A program made the translations under genes and the position numbers. The notes below the pieces were generated by a model. The model did not search any database. It was given only the letters and a program-made list of their open reading frames with translations, and was not told where the DNA came from. DNA of 64,000 bases from Gonocerus acuteangulatus. Lineage: Eukaryota; Arthropoda; Insecta; Hemiptera; Coreidae. The stretch is taken from NCBI GenBank assembly GCA_946811695.1, contig OX328125.1:44532586-44596585 (forward strand), given 5' to 3'. Shown piece by piece: positions 1 to 13,125 of the stretch; position 1 is the first letter of the stretch, and each line of letters starts with the position of its first letter.

Positions 1-386
1 ACATAGAGTGCACAAGAGTCTAGGGTTGATGGTGTAATTGGTGGACTTGGAGGAGAATCTGATGGCATATTTGCTGGATGTTCTGAGTTGGATAATTATT
101 TTGAGAATAGGAAATGGTAAGTCTAGTTGTAAAGTCTAGTTTTCAGGGACATCGGGAACTATTGAAAGATCTTTATATAAGCAACTGAAGTTTGAGTTCT
201 GTTTTTTAGAAAAATCATTATTTATTAGATTTTCTTTGTATTTAATTGTTATCTCCTTTATATTGTTCTCAATAATATTTGAATTTTGGGTTAACCAGAT
301 ATTATAAAAATCGCCGTTAAAGATTTGTTTAATTTGTGATACCCAGTTGTAATTAGATGATTCATGATCTAGTAAATAGAGAATAA

Positions 387-437
<51 letters not shown>

Positions 438-556
438 TATAAATAATGTTTGCGTGTGGGCGAGGGGAGTTTACTGGTCACCCAAATTACTCATTTGCTC
501 TTAAAGGCCGTAATATTAAATTTACTGCAACGAAACCAGGCAGACATGACCTCTAA
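1..556. other. No gene seen; (TA)n tract
   Basis: AT-rich sequence with a (TA)n tract at about 392-429 followed by a short CA run. The minus-strand frame running through it is mostly YI repeats from the microsatellite and is not a gene. Confidence 0.6.
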
Positions 557-723
557 GGCCGGCCACACACTATGAGGTAGACCTGACAGGTATATCCGTC
601 GGGTGCACATGTCCGGTCTACCTGTGACCCTCACTGTTCAGGTGTACCGGACAGGTTTGTCAGTTTTCAACATGGATCCTCCAGGAGATGATCTACTTTA
701 TCTCTCTCTATTTGCAGTAATAT

Positions 724-985
724 TTGAGACACGTAAAAACAAACGAAAAAAAAAACGCAGACAATGGTGTAAGGAATGGTTGTAAGAGAAGAAATAAATT
801 CACCCATATTAATCTGCTGAACGAATTAAGAGATGAACCAACAGATTATCGCAATTATCTGCGCATGAACGAATCAGTTTACATAGAGTTATTGTCACTT
901 GTATCTCCTTTTATTAAGAAGAAATATACACAAATGAGGGCCGCCATATCCCTACACGAAAAACTAACAGCTACTTTGAGATTCT
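724..985 (+). pseudogene. Harbinger (HARBI1-like) transposase, N-terminal fragment
   Basis: Reads KFTHINLLNELR, then DYRNYLRMNESVYIELLSLV, PFIKKKYTQMRAAISLHEKL and TATLRFL. This is the helical N-terminal region that precedes the DDE nuclease in HARBI1/ALP1-like proteins, where L-R-M-x...Y-x-x-L-L-x-x-V and I-S-x-x-E-R/K-L-x-x-T-L-R-F-L are conserved. After TLRFL the frame runs into unrelated sequence and stops at 1021, so the whole catalytic domain is gone. The deletion joint is near 985-1000. Confidence 0.8.
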
Positions 986-1003
986 TGAGGAGTCAATTTT
1001 CCT

Positions 1004-1225
1004 CTACTCCTTCCGAATATTAGATCGAAAACTATTAATTTTACTTTTAGCCATACTCTCGTTTACATTTGGATATATTTTCTGCAGTTTGTATACTAAT
1101 TTGCGATATGCAGCATCCCTTTTATTTCTATTGTGAAAATCATCGTCTTTTATATTCCATAAACATGGTTCATTTTTATAAATTTCGATGAAATCACTAA
1201 GAACTTCATTAATTTTATGAGGCAT
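1004..1225 (-). pseudogene. MADF-domain protein of the Harbinger element, truncated
   Basis: The frame starts MPHKINEVLSDFIEIYKNEP, then CLWNIKDDDFHNRNKRDAAY and KLVYKLQKIYPNVNE, ending SNIRKE and a stop. This is a MADF (Myb/SANT-like) domain: F-I-x-x-Y/L-x-x-x-P-x-L-W...Y-x-N-R-x-x-R-x-x-A-Y/W. Such a protein is the usual second gene of PIF/Harbinger elements and helps the transposase bind DNA. The in-frame TAG after RKE, followed by codons that continue the pattern, suggests a nonsense mutation or deletion. Confidence 0.75.
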
Positions 1226-1800
1226 TTTACACTTTAAACTGATTTCATAAATAAATAAATAAAAGGCCACAACGGTAAAACAAATCAACACAAATCAGAG
1301 TTGCAGAAAACTGAGACCTCATCAGGTACACCTGACCTCCCCCTCACACACATGAGGTCTACTCGCCTGTGAGGTGGGAATAATCGAATTTTCATCAGGT
1401 GTGAGGTCGCCGGAGAGGGTAGAGAGGGGGTTGTTAAGTTCCGCCACAGTATGAGGTAGACCGGACAGGTAAACCTGACGGGAAAACCTGTCCGGTCTAC
1501 CTCATAGTGTGTGGCGGCCCTAAGCAACAAGGGAAAAAAAACGTGAAGTAGCGAAAGGAATCTCGGTAGCGAGTGGACCACAGATGTTTATTTAATGGCC
1601 CCTTGAGGAGGTGGCATGGAGGCCAAGACACGTTCAGAGGAGTCATGGAATAAACTGGCACAAGTGAGAAAAATAAGTACATTTTTTTTTTTTTTTTTTT
1701 TTTTTAACCTAAGCCACGTATATCCACAAAAAAAGCACGTATATCCACAAATAAAATGATTGATCGGAAATCCGTTGAATAGAAAATAATCCGGAAAAAG

Positions 1801-2919
<1,119 letters not shown>

Positions 2920-3491
2920 AGTTTATAATTGCGTCAGTTGCTGATTATTTTTTCTTTGTAAATTAAAACGTTAAATAGGTATTTTTAAATAAATTATACA
3001 GTAATGCTGCTCCTATGGAAATACTGTTTATGTTTGTGAATACTCTGTTGGAGAAATGTCGGTGTATTACATAGGAAGAGCATTTTGGCCCAAACATTGG
3101 TTGGTAGAATACCCTTTTCTATACCAGCCACGTATTCTTACAAGCCTTCCTACGGAGTCTATTTGTTTTGATATTCTTTGTCCCCCCTCCCTTCACTTTC
3201 GATTCTTTCCTCAACAATGCCCCCCCCCCCCCCGAGTCATGGAATAATTCCGAACAAGCTCTTTTCTCAATTTTACACTTTCAGTATCATTTCTTTCTGA
3301 AATTATCTAAATGTACTTTTTTTTAACCTAAATGTATTTTAAATTTTACCGTTTTTCTGAAATAGGCAACCATGTACAGGTGAGAAATTGAATGAAACCT
3401 CATTCAAGACTGTGTATTCTTCTACTCCTCCTATAACAGATTATAAGTTATTGAGGGGTTTGAAAATAAAACATAAAATATAAACTTCGAA
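2920..3491. other. No gene seen
   Basis: AT-rich DNA with a poly-C run near 3221-3233. The frame at 3056-3247 shows no domain and ends in the poly-C tract. Confidence 0.5.
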
Positions 3492-3543
3492 GTAACTGGC
3501 AGGAAGTGCTCCCCAAAATTGTTTAAATCGTTAACTTATATTT

Positions 3544-3580
3544 GCGACGTTTCGAACCTTTTTAGGATCATCATCAGGTA
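3544..3580 (-). ncRNA. Hammerhead-ribozyme-like core
   Basis: Minus strand: CTGATGA (3577-3571), a helix GATCC...GGTTC with one mismatch, then GAAACG. The CUGANGA - stem II - GAAA order is the conserved half of a hammerhead. I did not establish the cleavage triplet or stems I and III. Confidence 0.4.
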
Positions 3581-3694
3581 TCTACAATGTAAAATTTAAA
3601 AAAATACAAGAATAACGAGGAAACGTCTTGAGAGGCATAGGAGGCATGTTTCCTCCTTGTTCTTGTGTTAATTTTTATTTTACCTTTTAGTTAC

Positions 3695-3722
3695 CTGATG
3701 ATGATCCTAAACAATTTTGAAA
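3695..3722 (+). ncRNA. Hammerhead-ribozyme-like core, second arm
   Basis: Plus strand: CTGATGA at 3695-3701, a weak stem (TGATCCTAAACAATTTT), then GAAACGTC from 3719. It is the mirror partner of the core at 3544-3580 with a degraded stem II. Confidence 0.3.
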
Positions 3723-4152
3723 CGTCATAAATGGAAGTTAATGTTTTAAACAATTTTGGGGAGCAGTTCCAGCTAGTTGCTACAAGAATCCATTGATACT
3801 TCCCCAAGCTCACCTCTTGATTACTTTGTATCAAAGGAATTATTAAACAAATTTCATGTGCAGACGTTTTGGGCTTTAAACCAAGTATAATTGAATTTCC
3901 TTGGCGAATATACAGGGTTATTAGAAAGTCGACCCACATCCATCGCGAGGTGATAGTTTTAGGCAAAACAAACCATTTTAAGCCCATATTACCTTATCCA
4001 AAAGGTACCTGCTCCCAAGAAAATTAATATTTTAGGCTTTTTGTTTTTTATAAATAACTGTTGCTTATGTTATGGCCATTTTTTTTTTTTACTTCTTTTT
4101 AGTTACTCTAGTTCTAGTAAGGTACCACCTTTATGGCCATAGGCGGCTCTAG

Positions 4153-4680
4153 CATGGGCGTATATAAGGGTGGGGCTGAGTGGGCTGCAGACCCCCCCGA
4201 AATTTTCATTTGATGGTAAACATGTGTCATAAAAACCTTAAAATTAATTAAATAAGAACGCTTAGCTAATAAAAAATACTTTCTTTTAGGTGAAATAGCG
4301 TTTTAGTTGCCTAAAAGTATTTTAAATTCTAAATTTTTCATATTCCATGCCCTGGAAATGGTCTCAGCCCAGCCCCGACATTTTCTCAGCCCCTCCGGAA
4401 ATTATTTCCTATATACGCCCATGGGCTCTAAACATTTCTGGGGGGTTAGACAAACATTTCTTGGGGGGGCTAATTTAGTATGGGGTATAGAATCCTAACA
4501 ATCTAGAACTAGAAAAAGAGTTTTAGCCAACTAAATCGCTATAATACCCTAAATAAAGTATTATTTATGTACTAAATGATCTCATTTAATTTTTTCCTAA
4601 GGGGTTTTTGACACATTTTTACCGATCAAATCAAAATTTTGGGAGGGGCTACAACCCCCCCCCCTTATTTACGCCCATGA
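4153..4680. mobile_element. TIR element, GGGCGTA-type
   Basis: The left end reads CATGGGCGTATATAAGGGTG and the right end inverted reads CATGGGCGTAAATAAGGGGG. Similarity extends inward about 75 bp, including AAAATTTTGATTTGAT-like and ATGTGTC text. An internal copy of the end (CCTATATACGCCCATG) lies near 4408-4425. No coding capacity seen; a non-autonomous DNA transposon. Confidence 0.6.
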
Positions 4681-4910
4681 GGCACCCAGAAAACATTAAG
4701 GAAGTATTTTATAAACTAAGGACATACAATAATTAGAACTTATTACTATTAATTTGCCTATACAATTTATTTTTCTAACTTAATCGAAAAATATTGTGAA
4801 TTTTCAGTCTGGTGGAGTTAAGCCCCCCAAGCTTACACCAATAACCACCACTGTTTATGGCTGTAGGAAAATATAAGAAAATGAAACTACGTATACATTA
4901 ATTAGAATTA

Positions 4911-5135
4911 GGAGGCCCGGTGGCCGTTAGTATTAAGGCTAACACTCCGTGGCAAGGGTAGTTGGTTCGATTCCTACTAGGGTGAAGTGGCTTTCCTTTG
5001 GAAAAAAAAGAAAATGCATCGGCCCTATCCTGGATAGAAAAGGGTGGTGACCTATAGATAACCCGTCCTGAAATTCTGAGTTAATTATAATGGACGTTAA
5101 AATTTAAATAAAAATTAAAATAAAATAAATATTAT
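4911..5135 (+). mobile_element. SINE with tRNA-Lys-like head
   Basis: The head reads GGCCCGGTGGCCGTTAGTAT and has a B-box-like GGTTCGATTCC. The body contains GAAAAGGGTGGTGACCTATA and AACCCGTCCTGAAATTC. The tail is TGGACGTTAAAATTTAAAT and A-rich. Compared with the copy at 37110-37318 the anticodon stem-loop is deleted. The body module is shared with the 5S-headed SINE at 26374-26548. Confidence 0.65.
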
Positions 5136-5650
5136 AAAAATAACGTCAGAAAATTCAAAATCGCAAAATATCCTAGTGCAGTAATTTCTCTTGGTGGTAG
5201 TGAGTCCCGGGATTGCAGCCTGTCGCCGTAACTCCTGAGGCGATTGGTGGATATCTCATCCAGACCACGCCCATACCCGGAGGAAATCCCCGATCTCATT
5301 CCTTCTTATTCTAATCCAACTAATGTAGGGACCTCATGTTGTTTATCGGCAGGAGGGGATTGCTTTCTGTTTTCCGCGCATCTAGGGGATGGTAAGTTAT
5401 GGCTTTCGACCACCGGGACCGCAAGATTGCTTACAAATGGTTTTCCTAGCTTCGGCCAACAGAGCTTCATTTACTGTCGGTATTTCTGGCCTATACTAAC
5501 CCGTATCACAATCTTTAATGTTGTTTGTATCCGATATAGGCCAGGGCGCATCTGTAAAAGCCTGGATATATTTTGATGTCGAGTGGGGGAAAGCTAATTT
5601 TTCCCGGAACATCTTCGGAATAATTCAAGTAACAATAATAGAGGCAGGGG
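5136..5650. other. Unassigned, GC-richer patch
   Basis: 5200-5580 is less AT-rich than its surroundings and has a 110-codon plus-strand frame (5244-5576) rich in S, P and R. I see no domain and no splice-site support, and it may be part of an old repeat. Confidence 0.3.
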
Positions 5651-5705
5651 TCTCCCGTGGTCTAGTGGCTAGCGCGCTGGATTCATAAGCGGGAGATGGA
5701 TTTAA
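5651..5705 (+). mobile_element. SINE fragment, tRNA-Met-like head only
   Basis: CTCCCGTGGTCTAGTGGCTA followed by GCGCGCTGGATTCATAAGCG matches the head of the SINEs at 8800-9000 and 48879-48946. The anticodon loop is TTCATAA (CAT, methionine). The B box and the rest are missing. Confidence 0.65.
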
Positions 5706-5975
5706 AGAGAAAAATTTGATTACACCATAAAACAACTGTTTGTTTAGAGGTAGCAGCAAAAAAAGTTAAAATGTTTCAAAAGGTTGCAAACCCCAAAATG
5801 AAAGCTATACAGATTCAAAATATTTTTTTAGAATAACCGAGACATAGAAGGTTTCAAAAACATTTTACAGATTGAAAATCGGTCAGTTTGGACGGCCTCA
5901 GAATTTCTCGTAGCTTATGATGATTTTTATAAAGTAGGCAAAAGGTCCACTGATATTGCAAAAACACTTTTTCCT

Positions 5976-6233
5976 ACTAGTCGTATTATAAAATTGCCCT
6001 ACTGTCGTTTTACTTCAGATCCAAATTATTAAAATTTACACACTGGTCAAATTCTGGATTATATATTTATAAAAATAAAACAAATATCGGGAAATTACGA
6101 ATAGGGGTTTATTCCGGAAGGTTCACCCATACTGTAGTTGGGCGTAATAGTTAGGTAAGTTATTTGTGTGCCCCGTCAAAACGCATCAAAATGGATGTGA
6201 AACCAGTAGGGCAATTTTAATAAAATTACTAGT
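5976..6233. mobile_element. MITE, ~30-bp TIRs
   Basis: The left end ACTAGTCGTATTATAAAATT then GCCCTACTG is mirrored at the right end (inverted ACTAGTAATTTTATTAAAAT then TGCCCTACTG). About 258 bp, no coding capacity. Confidence 0.6.
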
Positions 6234-7800
6234 ATGTAAAAATGACTTTATTTTATCAATAGACATTCTGCATATTTATAAAAATAAAGATAGATAATTG
6301 ATAATAAATACGATTTATAATAGACCTATTTTGCTATTTTTACAACACACGCCCCTCATTAGATGGGCATAATATCTAACCACTTTGTTGACTATATATA
6401 TATACATATATATACGTGTATACGCACAGCGATCACAGGTTTTGTTTCCCCCCCCCCCCCCCCCCCCGAAACTTGGTATAGAGAATACCCATAACAAACG
6501 ATTGAACGAACACATTAATCCACAAAATCGGGGGTTATATTTTTGTCCCAAGTTTCTAAATTGCCCGTACTTGCCACATTGCAACGAAGCTGTATACTGT
6601 ATACGTCGTGAGTATATAAAGAAAATGATAAATTGCAAAATTTAAATGTATTGCTAAAAGATAAAAATAAACTAAATCGGTCCATTTGATGGGCAGGTTT
6701 ACTCGAGAATGTGTTGCAACAAAAACCAGCCCTCATGATCCCCAAACAAAGAGGCACATGTGTTTAAAACATATCGGGGTTTCATGAGCTACAACGCATT
6801 TTAATGGGTTTGGTATATCTACGTCAGGATAGTCAATAAAATTCTTCTTGGTGTGGGAAATTGTCTTTGAAATTCACTTGAATACCTTCAACGCTAACTC
6901 CTAGGAGGTGGTAGAAGTTCTAACTTTTTCGTTACTTAGAAAACTAAAAATGTCTAAAATAATCTGGGGAGTATTCTTATTATATTCCCCAGTACTACCG
7001 TGTTTGATTTCACAAATATTTCATTCAGTCATTCAAATCCTCTAGAGAAGGAATATTCAGATATCTTGTTGGTACATCTTGTATCCTATGTCACTCTGAG
7101 AAAGTTTTTCCCTGTTCAATCTCCTCGAGATGTGCAAATAAACAATTTGTATATCCTGTTTGAAAGATTAAATGAAATGAAAAGAGAATACAAAGAGACC
7201 GGATTGTTTTGTATATGTCATTAGAATAGCAAACTTGGTCTTCATGTACTTCATCCCTCGTCCTAATTCGGAGAGGTGAGTTCCTCCGTATGGGTTATTC
7301 ATAAAGCCAAGCAGAAACTTTCTCCCTCCACTTCAGTATCCTACATACATTCATTTTAACTTCGGGTGCGGGTTTTCAAATAACGTAAAAATTATTGAAA
7401 AGTTCTTTTTTTTTTTCGTCTCTCTCCAGTTTCAATTTCCTTTGAAACAATAAAGGTAAGAATAAAATATCCGACAGAAAGAACAAAATATTGTTAGGCT
7501 CCTTTCATCCTGTTTGGAGAGACCTGCTTATGAAGTTAGATGCAGGATTTTGTACAAAATAATTTTCTGTATATAAACAATCTATGTTTTGCTGATTAGT
7601 TCATGGGAACATATTAACAATTTACAAAAAAAAAATGAATATTCATCTTAAAAGAAGTGAATAAAAAGAAAAATCGCATTAAGATATATGAATACAAAAG
7701 TATTTACACTATAATCTAAGAATATAAGATTCTTTTTTTTTTTTAATTGCCTAATCTTCCTTGAGTTCAGTCAGGCTGAAATGAAATGTGATGACTCAAG
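6234..7800. other. No gene seen; poly-C and short (TA)n
   Basis: AT-rich DNA with (TA)n near 6394-6415 and poly-C at about 6449-6467. A stretch near 6470-6760 resembles diverged text of the Helitron-like repeat (AAACTTGGTATAGAG, CGATTGAACGA, poly-C). Frames crossing it are shadows of repeat sequence. Confidence 0.45.
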
Positions 7801-7806
7801 TTGCTC

Positions 7807-7832
7807 CTGAAGAAGCGTCAAGTGGTCTGAAA
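7807..7832 (+). ncRNA. Degenerate hammerhead-like motif
   Basis: GCTCCTGAAGA followed 15 nt later by TGAAAT. The flank GCTCCTGAAGA is identical to that of the motifs at 30431 and 63240. Stem II does not pair well here. Confidence 0.25.
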
Positions 7833-7844
7833 TTTATAGAGCAT

Positions 7845-8510
7845 AGATGTTACCCGGTGTACAATCCTACACCTACCTCCCCGTATAAAAATCTTCCTGT
7901 ATACCTAGTTACGTGAAAATCGGTCAACGGTGTGAATTTGTTTATATCTGTCTAGATGTAGTTTATGAGCCAACAGAGGCCAGCACCACAGCAGTTCAGA
8001 AAAAAAACCGACAGAGGCCAGCACCAGAGCCTGCGAATAGATAGCTCTTATCAATGAAAGCACTCCTTAGTTCAGAAAAAACCGACAGAGGCCAGCACCA
8101 GAGCCTGCGAATAGATAGCTCTTATCAATGAAAGCACTCCTTAGTTAGACAGTGTCTGTTGAAATAAAATTGAAATAAACTGCATTACACGATTACATAA
8201 TCATGTTAAGTCATCAATGAGTTCGAGTTATTCTAATTATCAGGAAAATCAACAAATAAATTTGAGACATTATTCCAAATGGCCGTCACAATCTGAATGG
8301 TTTAGTGTAGCCAATTTTTCTTGAACTAAACTATTGACCGTTTGACCAAATTTTGAAATTTGACTATTTTGGCCTAGCCTATGAGATTTCCCGTATCAAG
8401 ACCTACCTGTGTGCCAAGTTTGGTCAAAATCGGTCAAACGGTCTAGATTTGTATAAGGAACAAACGGACAAACAGATAAACAGACAAAAATACTAACAGA
8501 CAGACACGTG

Positions 8511-8573
<63 letters not shown>

Positions 8574-8575
8574 TG
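7845..8575 (+). mobile_element. Dispersed repeat with (TA)n tail, copy 1
   Basis: Begins TGTTACCCGGTGTACAATCC-like text and ends GACAGACACGTGATT followed by (TA)n at 8514-8571. Between lie CAAGTTTGGTCAAAATCGGT and a run of ACAAACAGACA-type text. Copies of the same order occur at 16058, 42447, 60300 (minus) and 61561 (minus). The simple-sequence 3' tail suggests a retroelement or retro-like 3' end; the type is not certain. Confidence 0.6.
7995..8144 (+). repeat. Tandem duplication, 2 units of ~75 bp
   Basis: The unit begins TTCAGAAAAAACCGACAGAG and ends AAAGCACTCCTTAG. The units are nearly identical apart from A-run length. The related copy near 16215-16305 has only one, so the duplication is local and recent. 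Confidence 0.85.
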
Positions 8576-8799
8576 TAGTAAAAAGAAATTAATAACAAGG
8601 GTCACAATCTTATAACATTTAATTTTAGCTTATCGTTAATATGCAGAGTTTCTAAATTATTTTGAGAAATAGTTTATGAATAGGTACATTTATGTTAGAA
8701 AAAATATAATGTGCATACCTATATTTGTATTCATAGATATTAATATGATTTTTGTATTCATTGTTTTTTAGGTGAATACTCAAACTTTTTTTCAACTTT

Positions 8800-8834
<35 letters not shown>

Positions 8835-9000
8835 GGCGCATCGACATAATTCTTGGCCATTAGCGCCGAGATCCAGGGTGCAACCAGGAATTTTCTCAGC
8901 GAGCCCTGAGATGAGAAAATTTCTGGCGCCGGTGGGGATCGAACCCACCATCTCCCGCTTATAAATCTAGCGCGCTAGCCACTAGACCACGGGAGATCCC
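8800..9000 (-). mobile_element. SINE with tRNA-Met-like head
   Basis: Minus strand from 9000: GGGATCTCCCGTGGTCTAGT, an A-box-like region, GCGCGCTAGATTTATAAGCG, and the B box GGTTCGATCCC. Then comes a body GGCGCCAGAAATTTTCTCAT, and a tail with the hairpin CGGCGC...GCGCCG ending GTA and poly-A (T run 8808-8832 on plus). The B box is intact; the anticodon base is changed relative to the CAT copies. The tail is shared with the 5S-headed SINE. Confidence 0.75.
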
Positions 9001-12000
9001 ACTTTTTGTTATTATTTACATTTTTTTTCCGAGTAAATAATTTTGTATTGATGGAGAAATACTTGAATGCAATTGTATTTGTATTTATATAAATAATTAA
9101 AAATAAATTTATATTTCAAGGTTCACAGCGACTAAGTTGGAAAGTGGGAAAATGATCAAGTCAAGTTCATTATAGTTATCTTCTAAGACTCACGGATAGT
9201 GTAAAGAAGTCACTAACTTACAACCTTGATCGTTTCTGACTTATAATGATATGGGTTTCTTGAGGTCTCATAAAATAGCGTATTTTTACTGTTAAAAAGC
9301 TGCCCTGAAAAGAGGAGGTTTTGAACTTACCAAGTTATTTCCTGTGACCATCAATCGATATTAGTACTTAGAATTATGGGAGATGCAAATAAATTCGTAT
9401 TCATATTTTTAAAAAAGTTATGGTGAAGTTATCATGAGTTTATAAACAAGCTCACGAAGATCCCATTTCTTCGATTTTGAAGAAAAGATTTGGCCACATT
9501 ATGTCAATGCACGCATGCATCACGCAACAAACCACTTCAAAACGTTGTATATGCTATTTATATAGTGCTATAAGATGTGAATGAACCGATAGGGTAGTGT
9601 TAAGGACTGAACCCCTCTCGGCTTTGTAAGGATTCGAGAAGAGTGGTCGATCTGACCATTGTCTCTAAATAGGCTTTGTCTCCTTTTGTCAGGAGCAGTC
9701 TCTGTACGGGTCAGCCCGGCATTCTGTCCAAGCCTCTTTGTCATACACAGCATTAGCAGAAGATTTTCCAATGGATGAAGGCGGTGGAGATATCCTGTAC
9801 CTATTTTATATTTTTTTTTCTCTTCCAATGGTCTGAAATATTTAGAATAGAAACAAATTGAATGACACAGGTATTTCTCGATTATATATTGAGAAGGAGT
9901 AATGGTGAAGGCACTGACTCCACAACTCCACCTGAAAACAAGAACGCACTTTTCCATTACAAGAAATGAAAATCGAAAGATACTTGTCGGAATAATGCTT
10001 ACATGTCTCCAGGGCAATGTATCGACTCACTAACAAGGGGAGTATACAGCGATGGGGGTCACCGATCTGGACCATTTTTTTTTCTGGTGGTTCTACATCA
10101 AAAAATAGTCGACACGTGTCCGAGCGTTCCGACCAATGCTCCTTAGGAGCCGAGAAATAAAATTAAATAGGTTGAAAGTGCTTTATTTTTTATATCGAGT
10201 TTAGAAAATTATATCGACGTGATTCTTTCACCAATTCATTTGTTTTATAGAGTAGATTAAAGGAAAAATATAATCGTTAAACTATAATTTATATTTCGTC
10301 AAATAAATTCAAAAATATGCTTACGTTTTCAAGTAAACTAGTATTATACATTTTTTTACACCATACATAATAGCAGATAAAATTAGCACCCCAAGAAACC
10401 CTAATGTGGTGAATATTATTGAAAACAAAAAATAATGATTTTTCCCAGTCTGGAAGAGACTAAAAATTTGTAAGCCAAAAAGTAACGTGACGTTTTGAAA
10501 TTCAATATCTCCCGTTGAGATAATCTGATTTTTACGTCATTGAAATCTTTTAAAAGAAGAAAGACTCCTTTTTTTAACCATATAAATGAATATTTTATTA
10601 TCTCAAAAGGTACTTGCAAAAAGTGGTTCTCAAAATAAAAGTAAAATGTAAACGTTTTTGCATATAACGTCAATCCCAGAAGACGTAGAAACACACCGAT
10701 AGAATAGGAAATGTGTCATATTAGAGGCTTTATTGACCATCCAAGTTTGGTTTGAATCGGATTAATATTCTTTGAAATATGGCAGGATTGTTGAATCTTT
10801 AACATAATTTTAAGGGTCTTAGCGAAATTTAAAATACATTTTTGTAACATTCTCAGAATTTGAATTTAGGGGTTTTTCAATGTGCTAAAAAGGAATCTGA
10901 CATCCGTTTTTAAATAAAATATTTTTTTATAATGGATACTTTTTAAATGTAATATTTTGGCGGAATAATGACTTCTATAGAGTCGAGTAGGTAAAACAAT
11001 TTTTTATTTAAAAACTGATGTATCTTATCCGCAACCAACGTGTTGAAAAGTGAGAAGAAAACGTTTCTTTATCTAGATAAAAATTAAATAAAATCTACTT
11101 AGAGGGAATATTGTCTTATTTTAATTTCATAGTAAAATACCGTCATGGACTTTATTTCTGAGAAAGGTTGAGGAAACGAAAAAATATTTAAATTAATTAA
11201 GTCTAACCGAACATTCCCTAAGAGAATTATATTTAAGAGTATCATAAGTTAATATCCCATTCTAAATTAGATTAATATATTTTCAACAAAGAGCGTGGAA
11301 TTACCAGGAAGTGGCGATAATAAGCTGCGAGAAGTGGCAGACCGTTGTAGGAATCATCTAATTCAATTAGAAGACAATCTGATGATCTAGACGACTCAAG
11401 CTCTGCTTTTTATCATCTTCCTTGAAAGGTGTTAATAATAAACGGAAATCACTCATGACGTGATGTATTCATCATGTTATGATTAAACATAGGATCCTCC
11501 TTGGGGGTAGCTGTGATTGCACATGGGAGCTATTGTTCCTACATAGAGTCATATTATGCATGGACTGACTATTAAAGACATACTAACGGAATGCAAGCAA
11601 CTAGACAGTACAAACCTACCAACTGACCTACATGAACTTTTGACAGATAACAGTCCTCACATTAAAGCAATTCTCATACACCTTAGACACATAAATATTT
11701 ACACAGACATCTAACTCAAACATACAAATACAGAAAAACATGTATGAACTACTGTGAAATGAAATAATCCGTACTCTTGTGAATTATAGTTTTTTTTTTT
11801 CGCTTTTAAATAATTTTAAACATTCATTATATCAGCGTTTATCCCATATACATACATGTAAATATTAACTCTTAGTGACTCATTGACCTGTTGATGGGTT
11901 CTACCCATCGCAACTTTGTAAAGAGTGAATCGCTCGTTTGCGCGCTCTATAAGATTAATAAATAAATATTATGCATGGGACCTAAATTGTACATAGGTCA

Positions 12001-13050
12001 AAGTCTTGCGATTATGAATAGTCGTATTGTACAAAGGAACGGGTTTCTACGTTATTTTTATACGTTTCTTTTAAACATGTATTGTTTTTACAATGTTATT
12101 TTGATTTTTAGCAGTGTGTTATTCATAAAATTGATTATATAATTAGATAATTATGTAAAATTGTACTATTATTATGTAACTGGATGAAAATGTATTTCCA
12201 TTTTAAATCTGTATTTGGGCAAATCGCTTTCGCTGCGGGTACTCACAAATAAATAAAATAATGCAATAGAATTTGAACTATTAAGTCGTAAATGCCCTCA
12301 CATCGTTATCATTCTAAAACATCGCTGTACAATACAAACATACCCCATAACATGACTAAACGTTCCCCGTATATACGTCTCTAAAACTAATGTACATTTA
12401 TCGTCTCTACCATGTCAAACTATCGAATGGAAAAATCTAGTTTTTCCGACAACACACATTCTTATAATTTTTGTTTGTTTTATGAAGGTACTATAGACCG
12501 AACCCTGACCAAAAGCCTTCGCAATCCTAACGGTCAATAATCTCCTCTCAATGACTTAGAATTAATCCTTGAATACAATATGAAAAAGTCCCACTACTAC
12601 TACATTATATAGCTCTTTAAAGAAGTTAGGAGCGGAGGATTAGCAGATGAGAAGTCTTGCATAATTTCGAATTACAAGTGGCTTTGTTATGTGGTGCAAG
12701 AGGGAAGGGAGGGGCCATTATTCCTGAGAAGCCGAGTAGAGTGCCTATGCAAACTAACTCTATTAATTACGAGCTGGAAGGAAACGGGTAGCGGGAGGTT
12801 CCTACTCCTCATGATCCTTTTTCAGGGGATGGGCCACCTCTGTCTACAGCATTAGCCAAACTCTGCCCTTTTTACTCCGCCGAGTGGGCCAACTTTATTT
12901 TGTGTTTCAAACATTATTTCAACTTGATGAAGTGCTTCCAACTTCCTATTCCTCCTTTAGTCGGAGCGAGCAATTTCTTTGCTTTGATTTGGAGGAGTTC
13001 TGTTTCCAGTTGTATTCTCGTATTAATTCTGATATGTAATTCCTATTACT

Positions 13051-13125
<75 letters not shown>

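Larger units (their letters stand above)
557..1520. mobile_element. PIF/Harbinger element, internally deleted
   Basis: The ends are inverted: 5' GGCCGGCCACACACTATGAG against GGGCCGCCACACACTATGAG read from the 3' end. They are flanked by a 3-bp duplication TAA (554-556 and 1521-1523), the classic PIF/Harbinger target. Both subterminal regions carry further GAGGTAGACC and CAGGTCTACC-like motifs. Inside are the start of a transposase on the plus strand and the end of a MADF protein on the minus strand, in the convergent arrangement typical of the family, with most of both genes missing. Confidence 0.85.
3492..3782. mobile_element. Foldback element with ~85-bp inverted arms and hammerhead-like cores
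   Basis: The left arm from 3492 (AACTGGCAGGAAGTGCTCCC) is inverted at the right end (reading back from 3782: CAACTAGCTGGAACTGCTCC). Similarity continues through CCAAAATTGTTTAAA and GGATCATCATCAGGTA. Each arm carries the order CTGATGA, a stem of about 17 nt, then GAAACGT. The unpaired centre is about 3590-3685. Confidence 0.65.

Noticed and set aside
136..438. YI-repeat frames over (TA)n tracts, also at 12900, 30129, 37584, 46533, 59125, 60195 and 61354
   Set aside because: Dinucleotide repeats are open in several frames on both strands.
8941..9000. A functional tRNA gene
   Set aside because: The tRNA-like text has a mutated anticodon and broken acceptor stem and is fused to a SINE body with poly-A.
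9568..10017. 149-codon minus-strand frame
   Set aside because: Longest single frame outside repeats, but no domain, no splice context and unremarkable composition; in AT-rich DNA of this size one such frame is expected.
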